The position numbers were made by a program, and so were the translations under genes. 64,000 nt of DNA, from NCBI RefSeq assembly GCF_964355755.1, contig NC_092680.1, positions 5,743,001 through 5,807,000 of the forward strand, read 5' to 3'. Below are positions 10,501 to 25,500 of this stretch, in pieces; position 1 is the stretch's first letter, and each line of letters begins with the position of its first letter. The notes beneath the pieces were generated by a model. It ran no database searches and was not told the origin of the DNA. It saw only the letters and a list, made by a program, of their open reading frames with translations. Origin of the DNA: Antedon mediterranea (taxonomy: Eukaryota; Echinodermata; Crinoidea; Comatulida; Antedonidae).

Positions 10501-13500
10501 ATGGTAAAAAAATAATTGATGTTTACGAGTTGAATGGGGATACTATTTTAATGGGTTGAAAAGATTCTCTCCATTCGACAGAGTACAGAAATTATAGACG
10601 GTGGACGGTCACAATCTTTAAGCCTACCAATTGCTACAAGATGACTATTAATAGAACCTTTAATCATTGAAATGGAGAAAATAATGCACAGCTTGTGATT
10701 AAAATCAACCAATCAAATGACAATAATACATTTAAGTGTTTTATATATCTTTTTACAATTGAATTAGGCAAGTCTCAAGCAATGACTTTGGCTCTCTTAA
10801 TCAAATTGTGAAATCTGCTGTCAAGGAAAAGCAGCCATTTGAAAGATTAGAGATGACAAAAGAAGATCTGCTGAAGATGTTTGAGGTAAAACAAAAAAGG
10901 TGTAATGTGCCCAAATATGATAGTGATATGACATCATCATGTCCATATATGGGCACATCACATTTTTTTGTAACATAAAGTTTGATAGAGTAGACAGAGC
11001 TTTACTATTTTTCACCCAAGATATTCCTATCTGTAACTTCCAAATCTATGGATGAATAAAGCGATGTCTATGTCTTATATATACACACACACAAGTATTT
11101 TATTTGTGCAGAATAATCGGAGAATGTTTCACTGCATAAATTTATCATTATGTTCAAGTCAAATAAACACAGTTTGAATGCACTGTGAATAAAATTCATT
11201 ATTAAAACCGATAACAGTAATAAATTATGAATTAGTTTTCAAACCAATTTTGAATATATATTATAGTGTGAATAATAGAAAATGCAATATAGTGTAATTT
11301 TGATTACATTTTTTGATTTTATTTTTCAGTATAATCAATTCAAACATCGGATTATAAATGAAAGAATTACAACGCCAACCACAACTGTTTACAGGTATAG
11401 TCAAACTTTAGTATTCATTAATTTGGATGATTAATAAAAACTTATGCAATCCTCACAATCTAATCTTTAAACACATCAAATAACTTTAAATTATCTTGTT
11501 AAAGTAAAAAACTTTTAAAAAATATAAATAAATAAGGTATAAATAATAAATAAATATAATATAAATAAATAAGGTATAAATAATAAATATAATATAAACT
11601 AGGCTCGCACTAGCCGATCGCCAAGTCGCCATGGGCGAAAACGTTTCTAGATTGGCGAAAATTAAAACGGCTACTTTAGCCATTTTGGCGATGACATATG
11701 ATAAAATAGATAATTAAATAATCATTTTGGCGAAAGCATAAAGTCCAACTAAAAGGTCCATTTGTCGATCTCCAAGCATTTATTTTGTTCGTTATCACGT
11801 TGTTTACTTCAAGCTGCACAGAGAGAAAGACGTTACACGACACATGGATGATGAAGTCTACCCAAACTATCACGTGTTGTGCGCTGCACAAACGATCGAC
11901 TACGTAGCCGACGGTCGGCTAATTACCGGGATTGTCTATTTTTTCGATAGGGGTGTACTTTTCAGATTAAAAAGAAACATTATAGTATCTTCGATGAATG
12001 ACGTCTTAATCTTATCGAAATCAAAAATGTATGCGTTATGCATTTTAGAGTCTTCCAATTTAATGTAGTTTCATATTTTAGCCTTAATAAACTTCCCTCG
12101 TGCGTCAGTAGTGTAAACAAAACAACATGCGGGAAATGGTAGAGTCTAACGGGGATTTAGCTAAACACACACGTGCATCTGAGCGGGGCCGGTCGCCGGC
12201 TTCTGTGTTGTTTTGTGTAAATAAATAATAATCGGAAATTTCTCGCCCTGACAGAAACGCTTCGGCGCAGCCTTGAGGGATGGAAAGACGTGTACTCTGT
12301 GCTTTGGCCTATATTATCTTACTTTTAACAACGATACGAGTGTTCGTTTGCTAGGAATTTTCCTCAATATTTTTAGCATACGATATACCGTTGCGTTGTT
12401 GTACATAATTTTGTAGGCCTAGGCCGGCGGTTCTGCACTTTCGCACCTCTTGAGCATACCCAATTTAAAAACATTAACCCGCTGCGCGGCGGTGATTCTA
12501 GGACACGATTTTCGCCTGGTACGCCATGACCAGCCAAGCGTAAAAAAACAAAAGTAAAGGGGATTTCAGAAAACTGTTAAATGTTTCTTATTAAATTGAT
12601 AACTGTATAAATGCTGTATGATTAAAAACAATTTGAAGAATTGTTTTGATCATGTAAAAAAAATACAAAAACAAATATTTTTTTTAATCATACAGTGATT
12701 TAGGCATGGTTCTTTATCTCAATGCCTTACAAAAATGTTCAGGGAACAGTGTATAGACCTGTTGACATAGATAAATTGACTAAAATATTTTTACCACTAT
12801 ATTTCAAAAATTTTAAATTTTGGCTATAAACCGATTCATTTGGCTAAATAAAAAAATTTGACTTTAGCCATTTTGGCTATAGATAAACTGATTTGACTAA
12901 AAAAAATATTTTGACTTTCGCCAAATGGCTAAACAAAATGAAATGTTAGTGCTACCCCAGATAAATAAATAAATACTGTATGATATTGTATCGTACAAGA
13001 AGTTGAATGTTAGCATGTTTTGCTGCCATAACATCCTAACAATAAAATACTTGATATCAAGTTTGCGGTATCTCAATCCTGAGGACAATCCAAGTACATG
13101 ATCGAAACTTTGAGAAACTCAACACTTCTTTTCAGAACTAAATATACATGTACCTTCCTCCACGGTGTACCGCAAACTTTATATCAACATTTGATTTTGC
13201 GATGCAAACCTTCAAACAATATACTTTCTAATGATAATTCATGTAGTAAATATCAGGAAAGAAATAGGTGCTGCATAGGCAGGATCATAAAACTTGTTCT
13301 TGTTTCTGCCTCAAAATAAAATATTTATTGTACTAATTCATTTAACACATTTGTTTAAAAAAAACGCCATACTTAAGCAAACAAACGCCACAGTTTGTCA
13401 TTAGCATGCTTTGTGACATAAATGAAGTGGATTACTAGTTACACGTTTATTCTAATTTTGATTTAGGTGTGGACCTCTTATTGATTTGTGCAGAGGTCCT

Positions 13501-16500
13501 CATGTCCGACACACCGGTAAAATCAAAGCTTTTGATATTGTGAAGGTAAGTCTAATATTTGACCAGTAAAATGTATTTAGAAATAGTCATAATATAACAA
13601 CCATACAAATTTACCTTTTATCTAAGAGTAAAAGCTCTGTCTACACTTTCAAATTTTATGTGAACAAAAAATGTGATGTGCCCATATATGGACGTGATGA
13701 TGTCATATCACTACCATATTTAAGCATATCACTACCATATTTAGGCACATCACACTTTTTTAGTCAAACTAGTTTGATAGTGTAGACAGAGCTTTAGAAC
13801 TGTTTTTCGAAATTCAATGAATCTGAAACAGAAAAAAAAAGAAAACTCATGTTATTACTAATATATCATATAAAATTAATAAATTAGAAAAGTATTTATT
13901 ATGATAAAATTTAACCAATGATTACTTGATTTTCTCCAGTTTTCTGAAATTAATATATTTAATCCTTTTTCTAGAATTCCGCCACATACTGGGAAGGAAA
14001 TTGTGAAGCTGAAAGCCTGCAACGTATCTATGGAATATCATTCCCAGATACAAAACAACTTAAGGAATGGAAAAAGTTCCAAGAGGAGGCTGCCAAAAGA
14101 GACCACAGAAAAATTGGAAAGGTGAGACTGTCCCAAACTACTCAATTATTAAACACTAAAATGATTAAATATTGTTTATAACTCGCTGACACTCTCTTTC
14201 TAGATTACTGTAAATGAATTACCAACTACTTTAGGAGGATTTAGTTCTAAATTATCAGTGAACAGTAGTTTCTATTAGCGGCTGTCCATTGCAATACATA
14301 TTTAAGGATTCCTTAAGTGATATTCACTTCAAGCTATGTCTACACTATCAAAATAGTTTGACAAGAAAGTGTGATGTGCCTAAATATGGTAGTGATATGG
14401 TCAATTATGGTAGTGATATGACATCATTATGTCCATATATGGGCACATCACCTTTTTTTGTTACATAAGGTTTGATAGTGTAGACAAGCCTTTAGATAAG
14501 AGTTTGTGTGACTACTTGGTGAATATCTCTACATAATGCCAGCCATAAATAGATGAGAATGTCCAACTGTAAACATGATTTTGTTTGGTATTATTTCAGG
14601 AGCAAGAGTTGTTTTTCTTCCATGAGTTGAGTCCTGGTAGCTGTTTCTTCCAGCCTAAAGGAGCACACATCTACAATGCACTGGTTGACTTCATCAAGGT
14701 AAAACAGGATTTAAGGAATTTCCAATAAATTGAGCATATACAATTGCAATATTTTTAAATATTAATTAAAAGACATATTACAGACATCCAGAAACATTCA
14801 TTAATTTTGGAATATAGAATATATATATATATATACAATTTTATTTTAGTGAATTACACTACAAGTTGGACCTAAAAGGGGAAATTGATATTCTGAGACC
14901 CTCTTTGATACTTTGATCAAATGCACAACAATATAATAATTATTAGTAATATATTTGGCTTGTGATGCGGTCAATAACCCTATGGTTACCAACCATACTT
15001 GATTTCCTTTTGAAAACACATGACATACCGCAAACCTAACATTACTATTATAATGATTTAAGCATAATTCTTTCTCTGTTTTATCCTAGTCTGAGTACCG
15101 TAAACGTGGTTTCCAAGAAGTGGTCAGTCCTAACATTTACAACAGTAAGTTATGGATGACATCAGGTCATTGGCAGCATTACCAGGTATGTTGGACAACT
15201 AATTCTATTTTATTTAAGTAAATTTCAGTTGCCATTAAAAGCTCTGTCTATGTTATTAAACTTTATGTGACAAACAAATGTGATGTGACCATATATGGAC
15301 ACGATGATGTCATATCACTATGACCGGCTCAGCTACAGTGATTAAGTTCACTTAGGTTGACCCTGGTCTCCCAAATTTCAGTTTTTTTTGTTTTGTATAT
15401 ACTTAAATAGACCAAATAAATAATGAAATGAAATGAAATATTTAGGCACATCATTACCAAATTTGACTTTTTTGTCAAACTAGCTTTATAGTGTAGACAG
15501 AGCTTAAAAGACACCCTGAGTTGGGAGAAAGGGTTTATTTACGGATTTGTCAGCTAATGCAGTAATATGATCGAGAAAATAGGCTTTTGGATGAAAGTTT
15601 TTTTTTTCACATAAAGTTTGATAGTGTGGACAGAGCTTTAAACTAGGGATACGCAGCTATACTGACAATAATAAATAATATTTTTATTAGTAGGATAAAT
15701 TTATTTTAATTTTTTTTTCAGGATAATATATTTAAGTTTGATGTAGAAAAGGAAACTTATGCCTTAAAACCTATGAATTGTCCAGGACATTGGTAAGTAA
15801 ATGATTAAAGTATAGTGGTTTTTTTAAAAATAATTATATGCTGAAAGTGTTGATAATATCCAGTGATATTTAAAAAAAAATAAAAAAATTGTTAGCAATA
15901 ATTGGTTTTTTTATTTGGTAATGTTTGGTTTGGTTATAACATACTATATTAAATATAAGGAGTTAGCAATAATTTGTCATCATCAACAACATTATCACAA
16001 CAAACATATTTTTAGACATTTGGAAACACTCTTTTGTTATAGTTTCCAGTTCACAAATCTGGTGATACACATGACCTCAACAACTACAGACCCATATCAA
16101 TTTTATTTAACATCTGTAAAATCACAAAAAAATATTTTTTACATTATTTCTCTGGGGTTTAGCCTTATCTTTGATCATCGTCCGAGATCATGGCGTGAAC
16201 TTCCTTTCCGAATGGCAGATTTTGGCGTTCTTCATCGTAATGAGCTGTCAGGTGCCCTCTCAGGTCTGACTAGAGTACGTAGGTTTCAACAAGATGATGC
16301 TCATATCTTTTGTGTACAAGATCAGGTATAAATAATTTTTGTCATTTCTTTAAGTAATTTTTTTTTTCAACAGCATGTACATTAACTTTTCCAATCATAA
16401 AGAAGAGGTTTGTTTTGTTCTGTAAATGTGTGTAAGTGGCTATTCTTGGATGTGTGTCAATATAATAATATAAAAAAAACAATAATAATAATCTAAACCT

Positions 16501-19500
16501 TTTAGTGAGTGATGACAGAGATTAATTTTAATTAAAACAGTAGTATTGTATATGTTATTTTATTTTAATCAAAAGCAATAAACATCAAATATAACTTGTT
16601 TTTTCTTGGTTAATTCAAGGAGCTTGTGTGGGTGTTTTATTAATTTCTATTTTTAAAATTTGGCAACACAATACACAGTTAAAAGCCAGTAATTTTTTTA
16701 ATTTATATTATTATATTATTTTAACATACATTTCAGATGTTGTTTAGTTGTATATACTTTGTTAATTTTCCCCAATATTTATTAAAAATAAGTAGTTTAT
16801 ATCAGCTGCTGCTTATACAGATTTTTTCGAGAGTTTTTCCAACTTTCGTAAGTCCTTGATTGTCATGAATAATGTTGCTGAACTTCTGACAGAATAATAA
16901 AATTAAAATTAACTTAAGTTTGAAAACATTTTTGCAGACATGTTTTATTTAGATTAATTAAAATTTGTATTAAATTAATTTTGTTACAGATTAAACAAGA
17001 AATATCTGGATGTTTTGACTTTCTGAAAACTGTGTACAGTGTTTTTGGATTCACATACAAGCTAGCCCTCTCAACGAGGCCTAAGACTTTCTTGGGAGAA
17101 ATAGAAGTATGGGATGATGCAGAAAAGGTAAGTATTTTTTAAATGCACACATGCACCCTTATAGAGTCTAGCAACCACGCAGCGCCACCTACCGTTGTGA
17201 CGTCAGCGCCGCAGAACTCTATTGTGAGGCTTATTGTAAAGCTAATCAGCTAATCTATTGTATCACGTTGAAGATATTTTTATTTGACCTGTGACCTATG
17301 TTAATTTATATGTTACCTATGACCTAGGATGTGCTTCCTTGCTTGGTTCCTTGACACTTTTGAAGATTCTAAGTACAGGTGATGATCAACAACACAATAT
17401 GTGTAGGTCCTAGATTGTTGCAAGTCAAAAGCTCTCTATAACCGTTTTAGGGTCAGAGTTCAACACATGGCTCAAATGATGACATAGATTGAGGTCTCCA
17501 GAATGATTAATGAGGAACAGTCTTTGCTGATGAGCCTAAAAAAAACTCAATATAACAACTTGTGTGCAACTCTTTTTTTTCTTAAGCTCTGTCTACACTA
17601 CCAGACTAGTTTGACATAAAGTTTGATGTGCCCAAATATGGTAGTGATATGACATCGTCGTGTCCATATATGGGCACATCACATTTTGTCACATAAAGTT
17701 TGATAGGGTAGACAAAGGCTTAGAGACGGCAGTGACTTCACTTCACAATAATAATAATTCTTTTATTTTTAGCAACTCGCTGAAAGTCTGACTGCAGCTT
17801 TTGGCGACAACTGGAAATTGAATCCAGAAGATGGTGCGTTTTATGGACCAAAGGTTTGTTGTTATGAATCTTTTTATGACACAATGAATAAAACAACAAA
17901 ATAGTTTGTAGGCAATACAGAAACCATTAATTCACAGATGTATTGAAAGTTAAACATTGATTATACCATTCTATGTCTAGACAACACATTAAGAAATAAC
18001 AACCAAAAAAAGACCTTGTCCTAAACATTGTATTTACGTGTTAAGCTCTGTCTACACTATCAAAGTAGTTTTACAAAAAGAGTGTGATATGCCCAAATGT
18101 GGTAGTGATATGACATCATTATATCCATATATGGGAATATCACATTTGTTGTTTGATAGTGTAGACAGAGCTTTACATTTGTTATCATACATTTATGCAT
18201 CAGAAGTTGTAATGTACAACACAATTGTCTCCAAATAATGTATTGCAAATTAGAAGATTAAACTTGATGTCGATGAGTAACACCCGATTCTTTCCTAATA
18301 ATGCTAGACAAATGGTAGGCTAAAATTCAGTCTAATTCCAGGATTTCTTTTAGATGTGAGTTTGTTTTTCTTTTTTAGATTGACATCACCATTCAAGATG
18401 CTTTGAAGCGGTCACATCAGTGTGCTACAATACAGCTTGATTTCCAGTTACCAATCAGATTTAACCTCAAGTTCTCCAGGTATAAGCCCACCCTGCCAAT
18501 AATCCCACCCTCATATAAACCCACCCTGTTGTATATGCCCATTCTGTTGAATAATTCCATCCTCTCATATAAACCCTACATTTTGTATAAGGCCATTTTG
18601 TTGAATAAGTCCACCTTCTCATATAAACCCTACATTTTGTATAAGCCCATTCTGTTGAATAAGTCCATCCTCTCATATAAACCCATGCTCTTGAATAAGC
18701 CCATTCTGTTGAATAAGTCCACCCTCTCATATAAACCCTACGGTTTGTATAAGGCCATTTTGTTGAATAAGTCCACCCTCTCATATAAACCCTACATTTT
18801 GTATAAGCCCATTCTGTTGAATAAGTCAATCCTCTCATATAAACCCATGCTCTTGAATAAGCCCATTCTGTTGAATAAGTCCACCCTCTCATATAAACCC
18901 TACGGTTTGTATAAGGCCATTTTGTTGAATAAGTCCACCCTCTCATATAAACCCTACATTTTGTATAAGCCCATTCTGTTGAATAAGTCGATCCTCTCAT
19001 ATAAACCCATGCGGTTGTATTAGCCCATTCTGTTGAATAAGTCCACCCTCTCATATAAACCCTACGGTTTGTATAAGCCCATTCTGTTGAATAAGTCGAT
19101 CCTCTCATATAAACCCATGCTGTTGAATAAGCCCATTCTGTTGAATAAGTCCACCCTCTCATATAAACCCTACGGTTTGTATAAGCCCATTCTGTTGAAT
19201 AAGTCCATTCTTTCATATAAACCCATGCTGTTGTATTAGCCCATTCTGTTGAATAAGTCCACCCTCTCATATAAACCCTACCTTTTATACAGTATAAGCC
19301 CTCCTTGATGTATAAGCCCATCCTGTCATATAAGCTCACCTACTCTATAACCCATTATATTGTACAAGCTCACCATATAAGGTCTTTTCATATAAACCCA
19401 CCTGTACTATAAGAATCATAAATATATCATATCACTTATTTCGCCAATTTTCAAATACAGTACAAAGTAAGACATAAAACAATACAAAAGTAAATCAATG

Positions 19501-22500
19501 AGGCAGTATTACCTAAAAGTTGTAAATAAAAAGGCTGAACAATTCCTTGCAATATAATCTATTGGAATTTAAACTTGAGTGAACTGCAATTTCAAAACTA
19601 GTCTTGGAATTCTTGAGTTGGTTTTATCACTTGTGAATAATTCTATTATTTTGTAGCAATGATGGTCTTGAGAAACGACCGGTAATAGTGCATCGTGCAA
19701 TTTTGGGATCAGTTGAACGAATGATAGCAATTCTTACTGAAAGTTGTGGCGGTAAATGGTGAGTTGGTTTTAACAAATTATCTTAGAGAAATTCATACAA
19801 TATACATATGTTTAAAATACAGTATTCCATTCATACATCTTACAGAACACTATCAAACTAGTTTGACAAAAAAAGTGTGATGTGCCCAAATATGGTAGTG
19901 ATATGACATCATCATGTCCATATATGGGTACATCACATTTATTTGACACAGTGTTTGGTAGTGTAGACATAGCTTAATAAACATACACTTTAATGCTTTT
20001 CAATAAAATATGACCATATTTGTTTACTTATATTCTTCATTTCATAATTCATATTTCCAAGGCCAAGTCTATATTTCTGTAAATATTTAATGGTGTATTA
20101 ACAAAAGTGAAGTTTTTTTTTTCCAATGAATTATTTTCTAATTTCAAATATTAACATTAAAAAAAAAACTACAGTGTAAAACACTAATGGGTTTTTATTA
20201 TTAGTGACTTCTCACAATGTATTTTGTTGTAAAATGTTGTTGAAAAATATGTATGTAATGTATATATTTTCTGTGGCCTAGCCTCACAGCTAGGCCTAGA
20301 TTAGTCTAGGGCTACCATACAGTTACAGTAGCTAGTGACCACTGCGTGCTGTAAATAATGTAGGCAAACACGGCAACCTGGATTTTACAAATTCCATGTT
20401 GTATGTACTGTACGTATTTTTTTTATTTTGGTCATTTACATAAAATGAAGTTTCACTGCATATACCTTAGAACATGAAACGAGAAAAGTTTAGAAAAACA
20501 CAGGTTTAATTTTCATTTTGGAGGTGTGGGGAAAAAATTAAAATAAATCTGGTAAATGTCTGTAAAGTTTTAGAAGGTACAGACCTATTTCTTACCACCA
20601 GTGATGATAGTTAAATGTATGAAATGAATATTTTATTTCTGAGACAGAACATAATTTTTACTACTACTTTAAAAATGTCTGTGCAGCGTATTATGTTTTT
20701 TATGTTCATATTTTACAATGTGTTGTATTATTCTCAGTAATTCATAAAGCAGGTTGTAATAAAATAGATATATTGTGCACATGCAGCTTCATAATAATTT
20801 CCTTATCAAACATTCATGTTAATAACATTCCCAGGTGCAGACAAAGAGTCTAGGCCGAAGATCTTGTTAATTTTGTATGTCTTTTCTATGTTTTATCTCC
20901 TTAAATCTGCCTGGTGTAGTACTGTATTGTTTGTGTACTACAACATATGTACCTGTTTTTTAAGTAAATAATAATAATAATATCCTGGATTTATATAGCG
21001 CCTAATGTTGTTAAACCTCTAAGCACTAAACATTATTACCCCTGGTAATTTTTGCATCAAACACGTATGGAAACATACTCCCATAATGCAGCTAGTAATC
21101 AACGCAAATTTGTGTCTTGATACCCATATACACCTGGGTGAAGAGATGCAAGCGTAAGTAAAGTATCTTACATAAGGATGCAAGCAATCCGGCAGAGTTG
21201 GATTCGAACCGCGATCCCTACAGTAGATGTGAAATTTAGTTAACTGATATAGCACCTTTTAGGATTAATTATGATTGGTTAATATAAAAGGATCAATAAT
21301 GATCGGTCAATATGTACGGATTATGATTAATCAATATTTACGTATTTATTATGATTGGTCAATATGTACGGATTCATTATGATTGGTCAATATGTGAGGA
21401 TTAATAATGTTTGGTCAATATGTATGGATTAATTAAGATTGGTCAATATGTAAATGGATTAATTAAGATTGGTCAATATGTATGGATTAATTATGATATG
21501 GTCATTATGCACAGATTGATTATGATCAGTCACTTTGTATGGATTAATTATGATTGATGAATATGTAGAGATTAATTATGATTGGTCAATAGGTAGGGAT
21601 TAATTATGATTGGTCAATATGTAAGGATTAATTGATTGGTTGGTGACCTTGAATTTTATGGATATTTCATTTCTGATGATGACATAACTATGTCAAATAT
21701 TGAATCCCGACACGATCAAATGAATTTTCCTACTTGAATGTATTATTAAATGTATCAAACTTTCATATTAAAAATACAATCTCTTTCAAATTAAACAGTA
21801 ATGTAGCAAGATCGTGCATTTTATGCAATTCAATGAAGTAAATCATTTGAGTAATTTGTTTGTCTTGTGTTAAGTGCATTTTTAACCTGCTTAGTAGAAC
21901 ATTATATTATCTTTTTGATTTTAAAACATGCTTTTAAACCTTTATTTTTGTGTTCATTTTTAATGATAATGTTCGGCTTCCAGACTGATCTGTTTTGTGC
22001 ACTCAATACATATTTGTGTTTGTGCGTAGTCACTAAAAGCATTTTTTATCTTATGAATAACAATCCATTTAGCCTTCTATAGATAGGATGGAACAAACAT
22101 AATTGGATTCCCTAGTACATTGATGTCGCTGAAGTTGCTTGTTTTGAATTAAATATACAATAAGTTAGGTTTCCAAACAGAAATAAAGCGTGGTTAAGAA
22201 TGTCTCAATGTTTTGGATGTTATGCTTCTTCTCAAATCTAAACTTTACTAGCGTTTAATTCACCACACACTTGCTATATAGCAAAATGTTTTTTTAATTA
22301 TTTGTTTTATTTGGTACTCACACTAAAAATTGAGAAACATACAAGTGAGGAATATCAGTTTATGTTGCACACAACCAATAGTTGTAGCTTGTGTTTACAC
22401 TTGTGATACCTTATGTGTTCTAGCATAGAGATCTATATTTATTTATATTTATATTTATTTTCTGGTGAGAACCAAGCTTTAGATAGACCATATCAAATAA

Positions 22501-25500
22501 CCTCTCCTTTTTTCCTGATCCTCACTGGACACACATAATCTTAAATACATGTGCATTTACTAAGCATTTGAATTAATCTAGGCTTATTTGGTGAGTTATT
22601 CCATACAGTTAGAATATTCATAACCTTATGGTTAAAGGCATCCCACAAGAACAACATAACTTTCCCTTCATTCAATTCAAAGTCATACCTGCCCTATTTG
22701 ACTTTAGATAGTGAACATGTTGTGTCTAATGATTATTAACTGAATGAAATTTAGCACATTTAACTCAGTCAATTATTAATTGGTTATCCGCACTTGGCGG
22801 ATTACCTCTTGTTATTGTCAGGATCTTTTTTTTTCTCTTTCTCTTTTTTCTTCTATTTAGTTATCCGCTTAGTAGCGGATAACTCCTTGTAATCGTCCTG
22901 TTTCATCATCTTTTTTTTTTTTTTTTTTCTGTATTATACTTCTTTCCTTCTGTCATTTTTGTGCGTCGCGTTTCTCTAAAACGTGTAAACAGAACATATC
23001 GTAACTTTGTCAACATATCGACATTTACGTGAACTTGTGCACCTCCTATTTTTGAATGACGTCAGAGTTGCGCAACGTGACTTACGCGCGATTTTATGAA
23101 TTTCAATGATTGATCATAGACTAAAAACGAAACATAATTTTGTTTTGACACTTTGTGAAAATTTAAGTCACATCAAGCGCAAACTTCCTATGGATTAAAA
23201 ATAGCATGTTTCACAAAAAGTTACGCGCGCACGCGCGTTTAAAATTTTAGAGTGCGAAAAATCAACTTCTAATCAACTTTCTATGCGTTTCATGTCATTT
23301 TGAGCATGTCAAAAATTCCCACGCGCGCGAAACTTTTTACGCACGCGGTGCACACTTAGAGTTAAAAACATATTTTTTTCGCGTGATTCATGTTTTTTCA
23401 GCCTTTTATAGTAATGTTACCAACCTTTAAACAATTTCGACTTAAAATTACGTCATACGAGCACGTCGAATTAAATAATTTGCACGCGTTTCTGGTGAAA
23501 AAGTTCAAAAATTCGTCAAAATTATGCCTATTTTTAAACAGTCATAGATTCTAAACTACATGGAGAACTTTTTTTTAATTACATATTCTGGAAGTTGATG
23601 AGTTGTAGATATCGAATCATGCATTAATATGGCTAACCGGACATTGTGACGTCATCGTATGGCCACGCGAATATAAAATATAGGATTTTTGTCTCTTTCG
23701 TCATAGCTCATCACATTTAATAGAGCGCATCTCCACTTATTCGTAGTAGATTTTCACCCCGATTTTAATATATTCTAGGTCAATTAACTATCTTTTGCAT
23801 GAATTAAACATTTTTTAATTTTTTTATCGTCATCATGCCTAAAAATTTAAATTACGTTGGTCATTAATTTCATCTTTACAGTAAATGTTAATCTGTTATA
23901 GCTCGTAAGAATAAAATGTGATAATCAGGATTAAAACGTTTTCAGGAAGCTATTGTATTGTAGATACAAAATCATGTGAAAATTGTGCCAATCGAATGTT
24001 GTGACGTCATCATATGGCCAGTTAAATACAAAAAGTCGTATTTTCATCTTTTGCGTTATATTTCATTACATTTAAAAGAGCGCGCATCAATATTTCACGT
24101 ATTCAAATTTCTTCTACACGTTAATATGTTGTTGCTGAGATAATTTCATTCTGAAATTTCTACTTTTGCATTTCATTTTGAAACCGTCAAGATGTTAAAA
24201 ATTACAATAAAATACGGGTCCCGTAATTTCACCTATTTTACACTGTTTGTGATATGTATACAGATTGTACTGTGTATACTATATGACACAAAATAACAGA
24301 ATTCAGAAATAACAACATATCATATTCTTCAGTTCAGGTCATAATGCCTTAATATTTCTCTGTGTGCAATATTCTAACGTATGACGTGCACGTGGCGTTT
24401 GTCGAGCGGATAACTAACTCGTCAAAGTGACGAGTTTCATGTCTAGTCTTATTTCTTTCTCCTCCATTTTTGTGTCTCGCGTATCTCAAAAACTTGTAAA
24501 CATAACATTTCATAACTTTGTCAACATATGGGCATTTACGTGAAGTTGTGCACCTCCTATTTTTGAATGACGTCAGAGTTGCGCAACGTGACTTACGCGC
24601 GATTTTATGATTTTTTATGATTGATCATAGACTAAAAACCAAAAGTCATCTTGTATTGACACTTAGTGAAAATTTAAGTCATATCAAGGGAAAACTTTAT
24701 ATGGATTAAAAATGGCATGTTTTACAAAAACTTACGCGCGCACGCGCATTTAAAATTTTAAAATGCGCAAAATTAATTTCTAATCAACTTTCTACGCTGA
24801 TCAGGACATTTTGAGCATGTCAAAAATTCCCACGCGCGCGAAAAAATTTACTCGTAAGGTGCGCACGTAGCATGAAAACCATGTGTTTTTCTCTTGAATT
24901 ATGATTTTACAGCCTTTCTTAGTAATTTTAAAAAAGATTGACATCATTTCAAATTAAAATGACGTCATATGAACACGTTGATTGAGACCATTTGCGCACG
25001 TTTTAGTTGAAAAAGTTATAAAATATTGTCAAAATAATGCCTATTTTGAATCTATTATAGCTCTTCAGGATCAAAGGTGACCCCAATTTTTTAAAACTTA
25101 TTATGCAAGAAGATAAATTGTAGATATAAATTCATGCACAATTTTTACCTCTCGGATGTTATGACGTCATCGTATGGCCACACGAATGTATAATATAGGA
25201 TTTTTGTCTCTTTCGTTATTGCTCATCACTTTCAATAGAGCGCATCTTGCTTATCCGTATTCCATTTCCTCCGAGATTTTAATATTATCTAGGTCAATCA
25301 ACTATCTTTCACATGAGTTAAAAATATTTTAAATGTTATGACGTCATCATGCCTAAAAATTTTAATTAACAGGGTAATTAATTTCATCTTTACAGTAAAT
25401 TTTAATCTGTTATAGCTCGTACGAATAAAATGTGATAATCACGATTAAAACGTTTTCAGGAAGCTATGGGATTGTAGATACTAAATCATGTGAACTTTTC

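Noticed and set aside
18467-19339. 290-residue minus-strand open frame
   Set aside because: It is a by-product of the 18-bp array and lies antisense inside TARS1 intron 16. The + strand frame is kept only as a retained-intron possibility.
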